Of a DNA stretch of 64,000 bases, positions 17,822 through 26,378 are shown in pieces (position 1 is the stretch's first letter; each line of letters begins with the position of its first letter). The DNA is from Bradyrhizobium jicamae (GTDB lineage: Bacteria > Pseudomonadota > Alphaproteobacteria > Rhizobiales > Xanthobacteraceae). Below the pieces are notes generated by a model. That model did not search any database, had not been told where the DNA came from, and saw only the letters and a program-made list of their open reading frames with translations. The stretch is from positions 60,421 to 124,420 of the forward strand of contig NZ_JAFCKQ010000020.1 in the NCBI RefSeq assembly GCF_018130215.1, written 5' to 3'. The position numbers and the translations under genes were made by a program.

Positions 17822-18583
17822 CTAACGTCCCAGATACACTTCGACGACGCGCTCGTTCGACGACACCTGATCGATGCTGCCTTCCGCCAGCACCGAACCT
17901 TCGTGCAGGCACGTCACCTTGACGCCGAGCTCGCGGACGAACGTCATGTCGTGCTCGACCACCATGATGGTGTGGTTCTTGTTGATCTGCTTGAGGAGCT
18001 CGGCGGTCAGATGGGTCTCGACATCGGTCATGCCCGCGACCGGCTCGTCGACCAGCAGTACCTTCGGGTCCTGCGCCAGCAGCATGCCGATCTCGAGCCA
18101 TTGCTTCTGGCCGTGCGACAGGCTGCCGGCGAGGCGGTTGCGCGCATCGGTGAGGCGGATGGTCTCGAGCACCTTGTCGATACGCTCTGATTCCGCCTTG
18201 CTGCCGCGCCAGAACAGCGTGCCGCGCACGGAGTGATCGACATTGAGCGCGAGCAGCAGATTGTCCTGCACGGTCTGGCTCTCGAACACGGTCGGCTTCT
18301 GGAACTTGCGTCCGATGCCGAGCTCGGCGATGCGGGTCTCGTCGAGCCGCGTCAGGTCGACGGTGCCGTCGAACAGCACCGTGCCCTGGTCCGGCCTGGT
18401 CTTGCCCGTGATGATGTCCATCATCGTGGTCTTGCCGGCACCGTTGGGGCCGATGATGGCGCGCATCTCGCCGGGCGCGAGCGTCAGCGACAGGTTGTTG
18501 ATGGCGTGGAAGCCGTCGAACGAGACGTGCACGCCGTCGAGATAGAGCATGGCCGAGGTCGCGCGGGTATCCATCACGTTCAT
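17822..18583 (-). CDS. urtD: Urea ABC transporter ATPase UrtD
   Basis: First ATP-binding subunit of the urea importer, LivG-like, 253 residues. Walker A GPNGAGKTTMMD, the UrtD-type signature LSHGQKQWLEIGMLLAQDPK and Walker B VLLVDEPVAGMTDVET are intact. It is packed four bases from both neighbours in the order urtC-urtD-urtE. The start MNVMDTRATSAMLYLDGVHV is the longest; a start at the internal Met (MLYLDG) would also preserve the domain. Confidence 0.95.
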   Translation of the reverse strand: MNVMDTRATSAMLYLDGVHVSFDGFHAINNLSLTLAPGEMRAIIGPNGAGKTTMMDIITGKTRPDQGTVLFDGTVDLTRLDETRIAELGIGRKFQKPTVFESQTVQDNLLLALNVDHSVRGTLFWRGSKAESERIDKVLETIRLTDARNRLAGSLSHGQKQWLEIGMLLAQDPKVLLVDEPVAGMTDVETHLTAELLKQINKNHTIMVVEHDMTFVRELGVKVTCLHEGSVLAEGSIDQVSSNERVVEVYLGR

Positions 18584-18587
18584 CGGC

Positions 18588-19757
18588 CTACTCCGCCATC
18601 TTCGGCGCGCGGACGCCGTCTTCGCGCGCCGCGCTGGCTTCGTCAGCCGCTATGCCGGTGCTGCGCTGGTTCTCGCGCCAGCTGTTGAAGGTGCCGACGA
18701 TGCCCTTGGGCAGCAGCAGCGTGACCAGGATGAACAGCGCGCCCAGCATGAACAGCCAGTACGGCGCCAGCGGCCCCGAGGTGAAGAAGGTCTTGGCATA
18801 GTTGACCACGACGGCGCCGAGCGCAGCGCCGACCAGCGTTCCGCGGCCACCGACGGCGACCCAGATCACCGCTTCAATGGAGTTGCCGGGCGCGAACTCG
18901 CTCGGGTTGATGATGCCGACCTGCGGTACGTAAAGCGCGCCCGCGACGCCGGCCATGCAGGCCGACAGGGTGAACACGAACAGCTTGTAGGATTCGACCC
19001 GGTAGCCGAGGAAGCGGGTGCGGCTTTCGGCGTCGCGCACCGCGATCAGGACCTTGCCGAGCTTCGAGGACACCACCGCGCGGCACATCATGAATGCGAT
19101 GATGAGCGCCAGGCAGCTCAGCAGGAACAGCGCGCAGCGCGTGCCTTCCGCCTGCACGTTGAAGCCGAGGATGTCCTTGAAATCGGTCAGGCCGTTGTTT
19201 CCACCGAAGCCGAAATCGTTGCGGAAGAACGCGAGCAGCAGCGCATAGGTCATCGCCTGGGTGATGATCGAGAGATAGACACCGGTAACGCGGGATCTGA
19301 AGGCAAGCCAGCCGAAGCAGAATGCCAGGAGGCCCGGTACCAGCAGCACCATCAGCGCGGCGAAGGCAAAGTGATCGAAGCCGTACCAATACCAGGGCAG
19401 CTTGCTCCAGTTCAGGAACACCATGAAGTCCGGCAGGACAGGATTGCCGTAGACGCCGCGGCTGCCGATCTGGCGCATCAGGTACATGCCCATGGCGTAG
19501 CCGCCGAGGGCGAAGAACGCGCCATGGCCAAGCGAGAGGATGCCGCAATAACCCCAGATCAGGTCGATCGAGAGCGCCAGGATGGCATAACAGACATACT
19601 TGCCCCAAAGCGCCACCAGGTAGGTCGGGACGTGGAGTGCCGAGCCCTGCGGCAGCAGCAGGTTCGATAGCGGGATCAGCACGCCGAGGGTTGCGACGAC
19701 CAGGATGAAGGTCGCCGCAGCACGATCGAGCGAGCGGGTGAGGATGTGCGGGGTCAT
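18588..19757 (-). CDS. urtC: Urea ABC transporter permease UrtC
   Basis: LivM-type permease of the urea importer, 389 residues and about ten membrane helices. Recognisable segments are LSIDLIWGYCGILSLGHGAF, AMGMYLMRQIGSRGVYGNPV and VIWVAVGGRGTLVGAALGAV. The start MTPHILTRSLDRA (ATG 19757) overlaps the urtB stop by four bases (ATGA). The frame is open far upstream only as a shadow of urtB. The C-terminus is cytoplasmic and charged. Confidence 0.95.
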   Translation of the reverse strand: MTPHILTRSLDRAAATFILVVATLGVLIPLSNLLLPQGSALHVPTYLVALWGKYVCYAILALSIDLIWGYCGILSLGHGAFFALGGYAMGMYLMRQIGSRGVYGNPVLPDFMVFLNWSKLPWYWYGFDHFAFAALMVLLVPGLLAFCFGWLAFRSRVTGVYLSIITQAMTYALLLAFFRNDFGFGGNNGLTDFKDILGFNVQAEGTRCALFLLSCLALIIAFMMCRAVVSSKLGKVLIAVRDAESRTRFLGYRVESYKLFVFTLSACMAGVAGALYVPQVGIINPSEFAPGNSIEAVIWVAVGGRGTLVGAALGAVVVNYAKTFFTSGPLAPYWLFMLGALFILVTLLLPKGIVGTFNSWRENQRSTGIAADEASAAREDGVRAPKMAE

Positions 19758-21367
19758 GCTTCCACCGCCCGTCCCTTGAGCGCGAACAGGCCGCGGGGCC
19801 GCTTCTGGATGAACAGGATGATCAGCACCAGGATCGCGATCTTGCCGAGCACCGCGCCCGCCACCGGTTCGAGGAACTTGTTGGCGATGCCGAGCGTGAA
19901 GGCGCCGACCAGCGTGCCCCAGAGATTGCCGACGCCGCCGAACACCACGACCATGAAGCTGTCGATGATATAGCTCTGGCCGAGGTTCGGGCTGACATTG
20001 TCGATCTGGGAGAGCGCCACGCCGGCAATCCCGGCGATGCCGGAGCCGAGGCCGAAGGTCAGCGCGTCGACGCGCGAGGTGGCGATGCCCATCGAGGCCG
20101 CCATGCGCCGGTTCTGCGTCACCGCGCGCATCTCGAGTCCCAGCGCGGTGTAGCGCAGCATCGCAAGCAGGATGGCGAATACCGCGAGCGTGAAGCAGAG
20201 GATCCAGAGCCGGTTGTAGGTGATGGTGATCTGGCCGAGGTCGAACGCGCCGCTCATCCAGGACGGGTTGCCGACCTCGCGATTGGTCGGGCCGAACAGG
20301 GTGCGCACGGCCTGTTGCAGCACCAGCGACAGGCCCCAGGTCGCAAGCAGGGTTTCCAGCGGACGGCCGTAGAGGAAACGGATGATGGTTCGCTCGATCA
20401 CGACACCGACGGCGCCGGCGACGACGAAGGCGAGCGGCACCGCGATCAGCAGCGAATAGTCGAACAGGCCGGGGTAGCGGGCGCGGATCACCTCCTGCAC
20501 CACGAAGGTGGTGTAGGCCCCGAGCATCACCATCTCGCCATGCGCCATGTTGATGACGCCCATCACGCCGAAGGTGATGGCAAGGCCGATCGCCGCGAGC
20601 AGGAGCACCGAGCCGAGCGACAGGCCGTACCAGGCGTTCTGCACCATCGACCACATCGCGAGATTGCTCTGGATCGAGGAAATCGCGCTTGCCGCGGCCT
20701 TGGCGACCAACGGCGGCTGGTCGGTGCCGAGATCGGAGAGCAGCGCCAGCGCCTCCTGGTCGCCACGCGACTTGACCACGGCGATGGCGTCGAGCTTGTC
20801 GCTGTCGGTCGCGTCGGACTTGAACAGGATGATGGCCGCGCGCGCCTCGGCGAAGGCCTGCTTGATCGACTTTACGGTCTCCTTGGCGAGCGCATTGTCT
20901 ACCGTCGGCAGCAGGCTCTCCTCGTGGCTCTTGAACACGGATTGCGCGGCTGCCAGGCGCTTGGCCGGATCCGGTGACAGCAGCGTCAGGCCGCCGAGCG
21001 CGGCCTCCACGGTGCGGCGCAGGCGGTTGTTGAGCCGGACCGCCGCGGCATTGTCTGGCAACTTGTCCACGGCAGCGCCCGTGGCGGCATCGATGATCGA
21101 GCCGTCGGTCTTGGTGATGAAGACCTTCTTGCTGTCGGGATCGGCCGACAGGCGGCCATCCTGCAGCGCACTGATGATGGGGGAGGCAAGTGGATTGCCC
21201 GAGGAAGCGACCTCGCCGATCGCCGCCTCGGTGTCGGAAAATTCGTCATTGGCGAATTTGGCGACCGAGTCCTCGAATGGACCGGCCAGCGCCGGCAGGG
21301 CGAAGCAGCTGAGCAGCAGGACGGAAAGCAACAGCGCGCGAAGGCGATCAAGGCAGTTGGCGAACAC
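19754..21367 (-). CDS. urtB: Urea ABC transporter permease UrtB
   Basis: LivH-type permease of the urea importer. The 537-residue protein has a signal-like start (ALLLSVLLLSCFALPALAGP), a soluble N-terminal region of about 230 residues containing ITKTDGSIIDAATG and helical repeats, and then the permease domain (VMGVINMAHGEMVMLGAYTT, IERTIIRFLYGRPLETLLAT, GVGNLWGTLVGAFTLGIANK). The long periplasmic N-terminal part is characteristic of UrtB as opposed to LivH. It follows urtA after a 100-base gap with a strong hairpin. Confidence 0.95.
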   Translation of the reverse strand: MFANCLDRLRALLLSVLLLSCFALPALAGPFEDSVAKFANDEFSDTEAAIGEVASSGNPLASPIISALQDGRLSADPDSKKVFITKTDGSIIDAATGAAVDKLPDNAAAVRLNNRLRRTVEAALGGLTLLSPDPAKRLAAAQSVFKSHEESLLPTVDNALAKETVKSIKQAFAEARAAIILFKSDATDSDKLDAIAVVKSRGDQEALALLSDLGTDQPPLVAKAAASAISSIQSNLAMWSMVQNAWYGLSLGSVLLLAAIGLAITFGVMGVINMAHGEMVMLGAYTTFVVQEVIRARYPGLFDYSLLIAVPLAFVVAGAVGVVIERTIIRFLYGRPLETLLATWGLSLVLQQAVRTLFGPTNREVGNPSWMSGAFDLGQITITYNRLWILCFTLAVFAILLAMLRYTALGLEMRAVTQNRRMAASMGIATSRVDALTFGLGSGIAGIAGVALSQIDNVSPNLGQSYIIDSFMVVVFGGVGNLWGTLVGAFTLGIANKFLEPVAGAVLGKIAILVLIILFIQKRPRGLFALKGRAVEA

Positions 21368-21391
21368 GTGAGTACCCCGGCAGGAGTGTGA

Positions 21392-21422
21392 GGAGAAGGC
21401 GGCAGACGGCGCCGCCTTCTCC
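21392..21422 (-). promoter_or_regulatory. Hairpin between urtA and urtB
   Basis: A perfect 12-base stem (GGAGAAGGCGGC 21392-21403 with GCCGCCTTCTCC 21411-21422) with a 7-base loop and no T run on the minus strand. In ABC operons such stems after the binding-protein gene usually protect its mRNA and reduce readthrough, giving more UrtA than membrane subunits. That role is inferred. Confidence 0.6.
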
Positions 21423-21467
21423 AGCGTCTTGGAAGGTTGTGTCGTGGATCGGATCAGGAGCGTCTTT

Positions 21468-22796
21468 TTAAGAGCCCTGGCCGCCGCACTTGTTGGTCTT
21501 GGTGTTCCAGTTGCCGCACTTCTTGCCGACCCAGTCGCCGATCAGGTCCTTGGAACCTTCAAGCTCCTTCGACCAGGCGTCGCCGGGGACCAGGCCCGGA
21601 GTCTTCCAGACCACGTCGAACTGGCCGTCGGCCTTGATCTCGCCGATGAACACCGGCTTGGTGATGTGGTGGTTCGGCAGCATCTTCGACACGCCACCGG
21701 TCAGGTTCGGCGCCTCGATGCCCGGGAGCGCGTCGATCACCTTGTCCGGATCGGTCGACTTCACCTTCTCGACCGCCTTCACCCACATGTTGAAGCCGAT
21801 GTAGTGTGCTTCCATCGGGTCGTTGGTCGTGCGCTTCGGATTCTTGGTGTAGGCCTGCCACTCCTTGATGAACTTCTCGTTCGCCGGAGTCTTGATCGAC
21901 TCGAAGTAGTTCCAGGCGGCGAGATGGCCGACCAGCGGCTTGGTATCGAGACCTGCGAGCTCTTCCTCGCCGACCGAGAACGCGACCACCGGAATGTCGG
22001 TCGCCTTGATGCCCTGGTTGCCGAGCTCCTTGTAGAAGGGAACGTTGGCGTCGCCGTTGATGGTGGAGACCACGGCGGTCTTCTTGCCGGCCGAGCCGAA
22101 CTTCTTGATGTCGGCCACGATCGTCTGCCAGTCGGAGTGACCGAACGGCGTGTAGTTGATCATGATGTCATCCTGGGCGACGCCCTTCGACTTCAGGTAC
22201 GCTTCCAGGATCTTGTTGGTGGTGCGCGGATAGACGTAGTCGGTGCCGGCCAGCACCCAGCGCTTCACCTTCTCTTCCTTCATCAGGTAGTCGACGGCGG
22301 GGATCGCCTGCTGGTTCGGCGCAGCGCCGGTGTAGAACACGTTGCGCTCGGACTCTTCGCCCTCATACTGCACGGGGTAGAACAGGATGTTGTTCAGCTC
22401 CTTGAACACCGGAAGCACGGACTTGCGCGACACCGAGGTCCAGCAGCCGAACACGACCGCGACCTTGTCCTTGGTGATCAGTTCGCGCGCCTTCTCCGCA
22501 AACAGCGGCCAGTTCGACGCGGGATCGACCACGACGGCCTCGAGCTTCTTGCCGAGCACGCCGCCCTTCTTGTTCTGCTCGTCGATCAGGAAAAGAATAG
22601 TGTCCTTCAGCGTGGTTTCGCTGATGGCCATGGTGCCGGAGAGCGAGTGGAGAATACCGACCTTGATGGTGTCGTCGGCCGCTAGCGCGGGCGAGAACGG
22701 CGAGGACGCAGCCAGGCCCAGAACCAGGCCGGCGGTCGCCGCGAGAGCGCGACGACGAGTCATCGTCGTTATAGCGTGAGTAAGCTGAGTAAGCAT
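21468..22796 (-). CDS. urtA: Urea-binding periplasmic protein UrtA
   Basis: Substrate-binding protein of the urea importer, 442 residues. An N-terminal export signal with a double-to-triple Arg (MTRRRALAATAGLVLGLAAS, at residue 12 of the longest frame) is followed by DTIKVGILHSLSGTMAISET, FGCWTSVSRKSVLPVFKELN and the C-terminal WVGKKCGNWNTKTNKCGGQG. Start ATG 22796 has GGAGA 9 bases upstream. A sigma-54 promoter sits about 75 bases upstream. This is the first gene of the urt-ure block, so nitrogen control of the whole pathway is likely. Confidence 0.96.
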   Translation of the reverse strand: MLTQLTHAITTMTRRRALAATAGLVLGLAASSPFSPALAADDTIKVGILHSLSGTMAISETTLKDTILFLIDEQNKKGGVLGKKLEAVVVDPASNWPLFAEKARELITKDKVAVVFGCWTSVSRKSVLPVFKELNNILFYPVQYEGEESERNVFYTGAAPNQQAIPAVDYLMKEEKVKRWVLAGTDYVYPRTTNKILEAYLKSKGVAQDDIMINYTPFGHSDWQTIVADIKKFGSAGKKTAVVSTINGDANVPFYKELGNQGIKATDIPVVAFSVGEEELAGLDTKPLVGHLAAWNYFESIKTPANEKFIKEWQAYTKNPKRTTNDPMEAHYIGFNMWVKAVEKVKSTDPDKVIDALPGIEAPNLTGGVSKMLPNHHITKPVFIGEIKADGQFDVVWKTPGLVPGDAWSKELEGSKDLIGDWVGKKCGNWNTKTNKCGGQGS

Positions 22797-23323
22797 GAAA
22801 TGTCATCTCCCTGACGCAGGCGTGAACGCTTGCGAACGGCCCACATGGCCGCCTGCGGTTAAGGGAATCGCAAGAACTGTGCCACGCACCACATGCCGAC
22901 TAAGCCAATGGACCAACTGGATAATTTTGCCAGTTCCGTGAAAATACGGAATATGCGCGCCTATTTCTTGGGCTAAAAAAATGTATGCCGGAAGAGCAGA
23001 CGGCCTATTTCATAGGCAAAATCGGGACTTTGGCTAAATTTCCGGCATGGATTTGTGACACGCTGCGCAACGACTGGCCTCGCGAGCATCTGTCGCGCGG
23101 TTTCGCAAACCCTTGAAAACGCCGTGTTCCTGGTCCATATGCGTGCGGTGCCGCGAATCGCGGTGCCTTGCGAGCTGCGTGTTCCAAGCCGTCCCAACGG
23201 CTTCTGGCTCGCCTTATCAGCTAACCAAGCTAGATGCCCCAGACACGCGGGTGTCCTGAGCCCTCGTGCGATCCTGGCAATATCGGCCGGGACGACGACT
23301 GCCTTTATGGAAAGAATGATCTT
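22797..23323. other. Intergenic region between urtA and the helicase gene
   Basis: This gap of 527 bases separates divergent genes. It contains the urtA sigma-54 site (22870-22884) and an AT-rich patch at 22915-22990. The rest may be the long leader of the helicase gene. Open frames here (for example 23055-23327 plus) have no recognisable protein features. I see no RNA gene. Confidence 0.5.
22870..22884 (-). promoter_or_regulatory. Sigma-54 promoter for urtABCDE
   Basis: On the minus strand TGGCAC, five bases, then TTGC, matching the sigma-54 -24/-12 consensus TGGCAC-N5-TTGC exactly in spacing and core GG/GC. It lies about 75 bases upstream of the urtA start. Nitrogen-limited activation by NtrC through sigma-54 is the known logic for urea uptake genes; no clear NtrC box was seen. 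Confidence 0.82.
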
Positions 23324-24742
23324 TTGACCTCCTTTCAGGATTTCGGCCTTGCCGATCCCATCGCCCGTGCGCTTCGAGAAGAAAATTATCTCACGCCCAC
23401 ACCCATCCAGGCCCAGACCATCCCGCTCGCGCTCACCGGACGTGACGTCGTCGGCATCGCCCAGACCGGCACCGGCAAGACCGCCTCGTTCGCGCTGCCG
23501 ATCCTGCACCGCCTGCTCGAGAACCGCGTCCGCCCGCAGCCCAAGAGCTGCCGGGTGCTGGTGCTCTCGCCTACGCGCGAGCTTTCGGGGCAGATCCTCG
23601 ACAGCTTCAACGCCTATGGCCGCCACATCCGCCTCTCCTCGGCACTGGCGATCGGCGGCGTGCCGATGGGCCGCCAGGTTCGCGCCGTGATGCAGGGCGT
23701 CGAGGTGATGGTGGCCACCCCCGGCCGCCTGCTCGACCTCGTGCAGAGCAACGGGCTGAAGCTCAACCAGGTCGAGTTCCTGGTGCTCGATGAAGCCGAC
23801 CGCATGCTCGACATGGGCTTCATCAACGACATCAGGAAAATCGTCGCCAAGCTGCCGATCCGGCGGCAGACGCTGTTCTTCTCGGCAACCATGCCCAAGG
23901 ACATCGCCGAGCTCGCCGAGGCGATGCTGCGCGACCCCGCCCGCGTCGCGGTGACGCCGGTGTCCTCGACCGTGGACCGCATCGCCCAGCGCGCGATCCA
24001 GGTCGATTTCGCGGCCAAACCGGCGTTGCTGGCGCAGCTCCTGAAGCATGAACCGGTCAACCGCGCCCTCGTCTTCACCCGCACCAAGCATGGCGCCGAC
24101 AAGGTCGTGAAGAGCCTCGCCAAGGCCGGCATCGAGGCCAACGCGATCCACGGCAACAAGTCGCAGAACCACCGCGAGCGCACGCTGGCGGCGTTCCGCT
24201 CCGGCGAGATCCGCACGCTGGTCGCGACCGACATCGCCGCCCGCGGCATCGACGTCGACGGCATAAGCCATGTGGTGAATTTCGACCTGCCGAACGTGCC
24301 TGAAACCTATGTTCACCGCATCGGCCGCACCGCGCGCGCCGGTGCCGACGGCGTCGCGATCTCGCTGGTCGCCGGCGCCGAGGAGATGGGCTACCTGCGC
24401 GACATCGAGCGGCTGATCCGCATCACGGTGCCGCGGGAAGACCGCCGCACTCCTGGCAACCGCGAGGCCGCGGCGCCGGCGCAGGCGGCCCATCCGCACC
24501 GCGGCGGGCGTTCTGCCCCGCGAGCCCACAATGTCCGTGGGAACGAGGCCGCTCCAAGTGCAAAAGGGCCTCGCCGCCGCCGCCGTCGAGGTGGTAACAA
24601 TGGGGCGCCGCAGACGAGCCGGGGCGAGTCGCCGCGTCCGTCGCAGGCCGGCAGCAGCGAAGGCATCCAGGGCGTCGCCTTCTTGCATCGCGAAAGCCGG
24701 CCGAATCCGCAATCCAACCGCAACAACCGACCGAAGCACTAG
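23324..24742 (+). CDS. DEAD-box RNA helicase, RhlE-like
   Basis: ATP-dependent RNA helicase, 472 residues from TTG 23324. Motifs in order: Q motif (FQDFGL...TPTPIQAQ), I AQTGTGKT, Ia PTRELSGQ, Ib ATPGRLLD, II DEAD, III SAT, IV VFTRT, V ATDIAARGIDVD, VI HRIGRTARAG. The C-terminal 100 residues are a basic, low-complexity tail (RRRRRRGG, many Arg, Gly, Pro), likely RNA-binding. The frame is open back to ATG 23234, but that extension is Cys/Pro-rich and unlike any helicase start; TTG directly before SFQDFGL fits the family. infA follows 24 bases later, so the two may be co-transcribed. Confidence 0.93.
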   Translation: MTSFQDFGLADPIARALREENYLTPTPIQAQTIPLALTGRDVVGIAQTGTGKTASFALPILHRLLENRVRPQPKSCRVLVLSPTRELSGQILDSFNAYGRHIRLSSALAIGGVPMGRQVRAVMQGVEVMVATPGRLLDLVQSNGLKLNQVEFLVLDEADRMLDMGFINDIRKIVAKLPIRRQTLFFSATMPKDIAELAEAMLRDPARVAVTPVSSTVDRIAQRAIQVDFAAKPALLAQLLKHEPVNRALVFTRTKHGADKVVKSLAKAGIEANAIHGNKSQNHRERTLAAFRSGEIRTLVATDIAARGIDVDGISHVVNFDLPNVPETYVHRIGRTARAGADGVAISLVAGAEEMGYLRDIERLIRITVPREDRRTPGNREAAAPAQAAHPHRGGRSAPRAHNVRGNEAAPSAKGPRRRRRRGGNNGAPQTSRGESPRPSQAGSSEGIQGVAFLHRESRPNPQSNRNNRPKH

Positions 24743-24766
24743 CCGTCGCTCGGTCTGGAGAAACAT

Positions 24767-25057
24767 ATGGCCAAGGAAGAGCTGATCCAGTTCGAAGGAC
24801 TGGTGACCGAAATCCTCCCCGACGCTCGCTACCGGGTTCAACTCGACGCCGGGCACGAGATCGTCGCCTACACAGCCGGCAAGATGAAGAAGAACCGCAT
24901 CAAGACGCTGGCCGGCGACCGGGTCACGATCGAAATGTCGCCCTACGATCTCGAAAAGGGCCGCCTGATATTCCGTCACAAGGACGAACGTCCGAGTTCG
25001 CCGGGCGGTCCACCGCGGGGTGGCCAGCAACGCGGCGGCCAGTTCCGCCGCCGGTAG
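24767..25057 (+). CDS. infA: Translation initiation factor IF-1 with Arg/Gly-rich tail
   Basis: IF-1 is an OB-fold protein that occupies the ribosomal A site during initiation. The first 72 residues are canonical (MAKEELIQFEGLVTEILPDA, MKKNRIKTLAGDRVTIEMSP, DLEKGRLIFRHK). They are followed by 24 extra residues rich in Pro, Gly, Gln and Arg, ending GGQFRRR, which standard IF-1 of 72 residues lacks. A GGAG box precedes the ATG. It follows a DEAD-box helicase and precedes a cold-shock gene, which suggests a cold-growth paralogue rather than the sole housekeeping infA. That is an inference; the genome copy number is not visible here. Confidence 0.92.
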   Translation: MAKEELIQFEGLVTEILPDARYRVQLDAGHEIVAYTAGKMKKNRIKTLAGDRVTIEMSPYDLEKGRLIFRHKDERPSSPGGPPRGGQQRGGQFRRR

Positions 25058-25326
25058 GGCTGGGCCTTGCAACCGCTGCGCGCATGACATGCCCTCGTCA
25101 TGCGCGACAAATGGCCGGCGGCTGCGCTGGGCCAAAAAATCGCGCACGTCAGGATTGTTTTGAACCTTTCTATCGAATAATATCTAGCATCGATTTTCGG
25201 CCGGACGACATTAGCTATCCACCGGTACAGCCGGTTCAGACGCTGACGACCCTTCCAAAAATTCGATCTCACCACCCCGCCGATCAGCGGGTCTTGAACT
25301 TGTATATCTGAGAAGGGACTACCCAC
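25058..25326 (+). other. Long leader region upstream of the cold-shock gene
   Basis: No gene is evident in these 269 bases. Cold-shock genes usually have long structured 5' leaders, and the AT-rich segment at about 25165-25205 followed by the run to the start codon fits this. Stem pairs such as GCATGACA / TGTCGCGCATGACG near 25079-25110 may be part of an infA terminator or a leader structure. No specific thermosensor is claimed. Confidence 0.35.
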
Positions 25327-25539
25327 GTGAGCATGGGAACCGTGAAGTGGTTTAACGCGACCAAGGGCTACGGCTTCATCCAGCCGGATGAAGGCGGGAA
25401 CGACGTGTTCGTGCACATCAGTGCAGTCGAGCGTGCCGGCCTTGGTACTTTGCGTGAAGGCCAGAAGATCTCCTACGAGATCGTGGCTGACCGCCGTTCC
25501 GGCAAATCCTCGGCCGACAATCTGCGCGCCGCTGGATAA
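25327..25539 (+). CDS. cspA: Cold-shock protein, CspA family
   Basis: A single cold-shock domain of 70 residues: MGTVKWFNATKGYGFIQPDE carries RNP1 (KGYGFI), and DVFVHISAV carries RNP2. It binds single-stranded RNA/DNA and acts as an RNA chaperone. I chose GTG 25327 because AAGGGA lies about 9 bases upstream; ATG 25333 two codons later is the alternative. It has its own terminator. The tail RRSGKSSADNLRAAG is typical for alphaproteobacteria. Confidence 0.95.
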   Translation: MSMGTVKWFNATKGYGFIQPDEGGNDVFVHISAVERAGLGTLREGQKISYEIVADRRSGKSSADNLRAAG

Positions 25540-25633
25540 GCCGATTTCCCGCAAGCCTCGACCTTCAGGAACCCTGGCTTTCGGGAAATTGCCGTCAAGA
25601 GTTTGACGTTAGGGCAATGACTTTGAGGCAATG

Positions 25634-25662
25634 AAGGCCGCATCGTTAGGTGCGGCCTTTTT
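25634..25662 (+). terminator. Rho-independent terminator after the cold-shock gene
   Basis: A stem AAGGCCGCA (25634-25642) with TGCGGCCTT (25651-25659), an 8-base loop and a T run. It lies about 95 bases after the stop codon and closes the helicase-infA-csp stretch. Confidence 0.85.
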
Positions 25663-25784
25663 GTTTGTATACGAACGTTTTGAGACGCGGGCGAGGCGAA
25701 ACCGCTCGGCGAGAAGAATGCCGTTCAGAACGGAAATCCGGAGCTGCGTTCGGATTCCATCGGAACGGAACCAGCTTCGGTGAC

Positions 25785-26378
25785 CTACAGCTTCGTACAG
25801 CTCGACGCCGTCGCCGCGTTGCCGGTGTAGTACACGCAGACCGATTGCCGCGGGCGGGTATAACCGACGTCGCTGAGGGTGATCCCGGCCTTCGCCATCA
25901 CCCAGCCGACCGTCGGGACGTATTTGTAGTTGACCTCGCTGAAGATCAGGTAGGTGCCGCCGACCTGCAATGCGCCCGGAATCTGCACCGTGCTGCTGGT
26001 GGCTCGCGGCGCCGAACCCTGGCTCCACTGCACGCGCGCAACCAGCGTGGTGGGATCGACGAAAAGCTCGGAGATCGTCATGTTCGCCGGGGTCGCCGAA
26101 TAGGGCGTCATGATGCCGATGCTGGCATTGAAGAAGTTGGTCAGATCGCTGTTCGCCACCGCGGTCGATTGCGACGTCAGGTCGGACAGCGTGCGCGCCA
26201 TCAGCGTCACCTTGCGGCTGACCGCGATGCCGGAACAGAACTCGATGGTGCCGAAGAACAGCACCATCATCACCGGCAGCACAAACGCGAACTCGACGGC
26301 GGCGAGGCCGCGCGTGTCGCGCGCGAAGCGCTGCAGGCGAAGCCAGATGCGCGATGTCGGGCGCAAATTCCGCGTCAT
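25785..26378 (-). CDS. TadE/TadF-like pilus pseudopilin (second of pair)
   Basis: A 197-residue TadE-family protein. A basic N-terminus is followed by TRGLAAVEFAFVLPVMMVLF, the pilin-like hydrophobic segment with the conserved Glu at +5 of the predicted prepilin peptidase site after Gly, then a periplasmic domain with two Cys near the C-terminus (SVCVYY, ASSCTKL). Expected role: minor pseudopilin of the Tad (Flp) pilus. The start ATG 26378 overlaps the stop of the other TadE-like gene by one base (TGATG). The longer frame to 26639 is a shadow of that gene. Confidence 0.85.
   Translation of the reverse strand: MTRNLRPTSRIWLRLQRFARDTRGLAAVEFAFVLPVMMVLFFGTIEFCSGIAVSRKVTLMARTLSDLTSQSTAVANSDLTNFFNASIGIMTPYSATPANMTISELFVDPTTLVARVQWSQGSAPRATSSTVQIPGALQVGGTYLIFSEVNYKYVPTVGWVMAKAGITLSDVGYTRPRQSVCVYYTGNAATASSCTKL

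Noticed and set aside
22973..25147. Minus-strand frame of 724 codons
   Set aside because: Antisense to the DEAD-box helicase and infA; no domain is visible, only composition-biased sequence.
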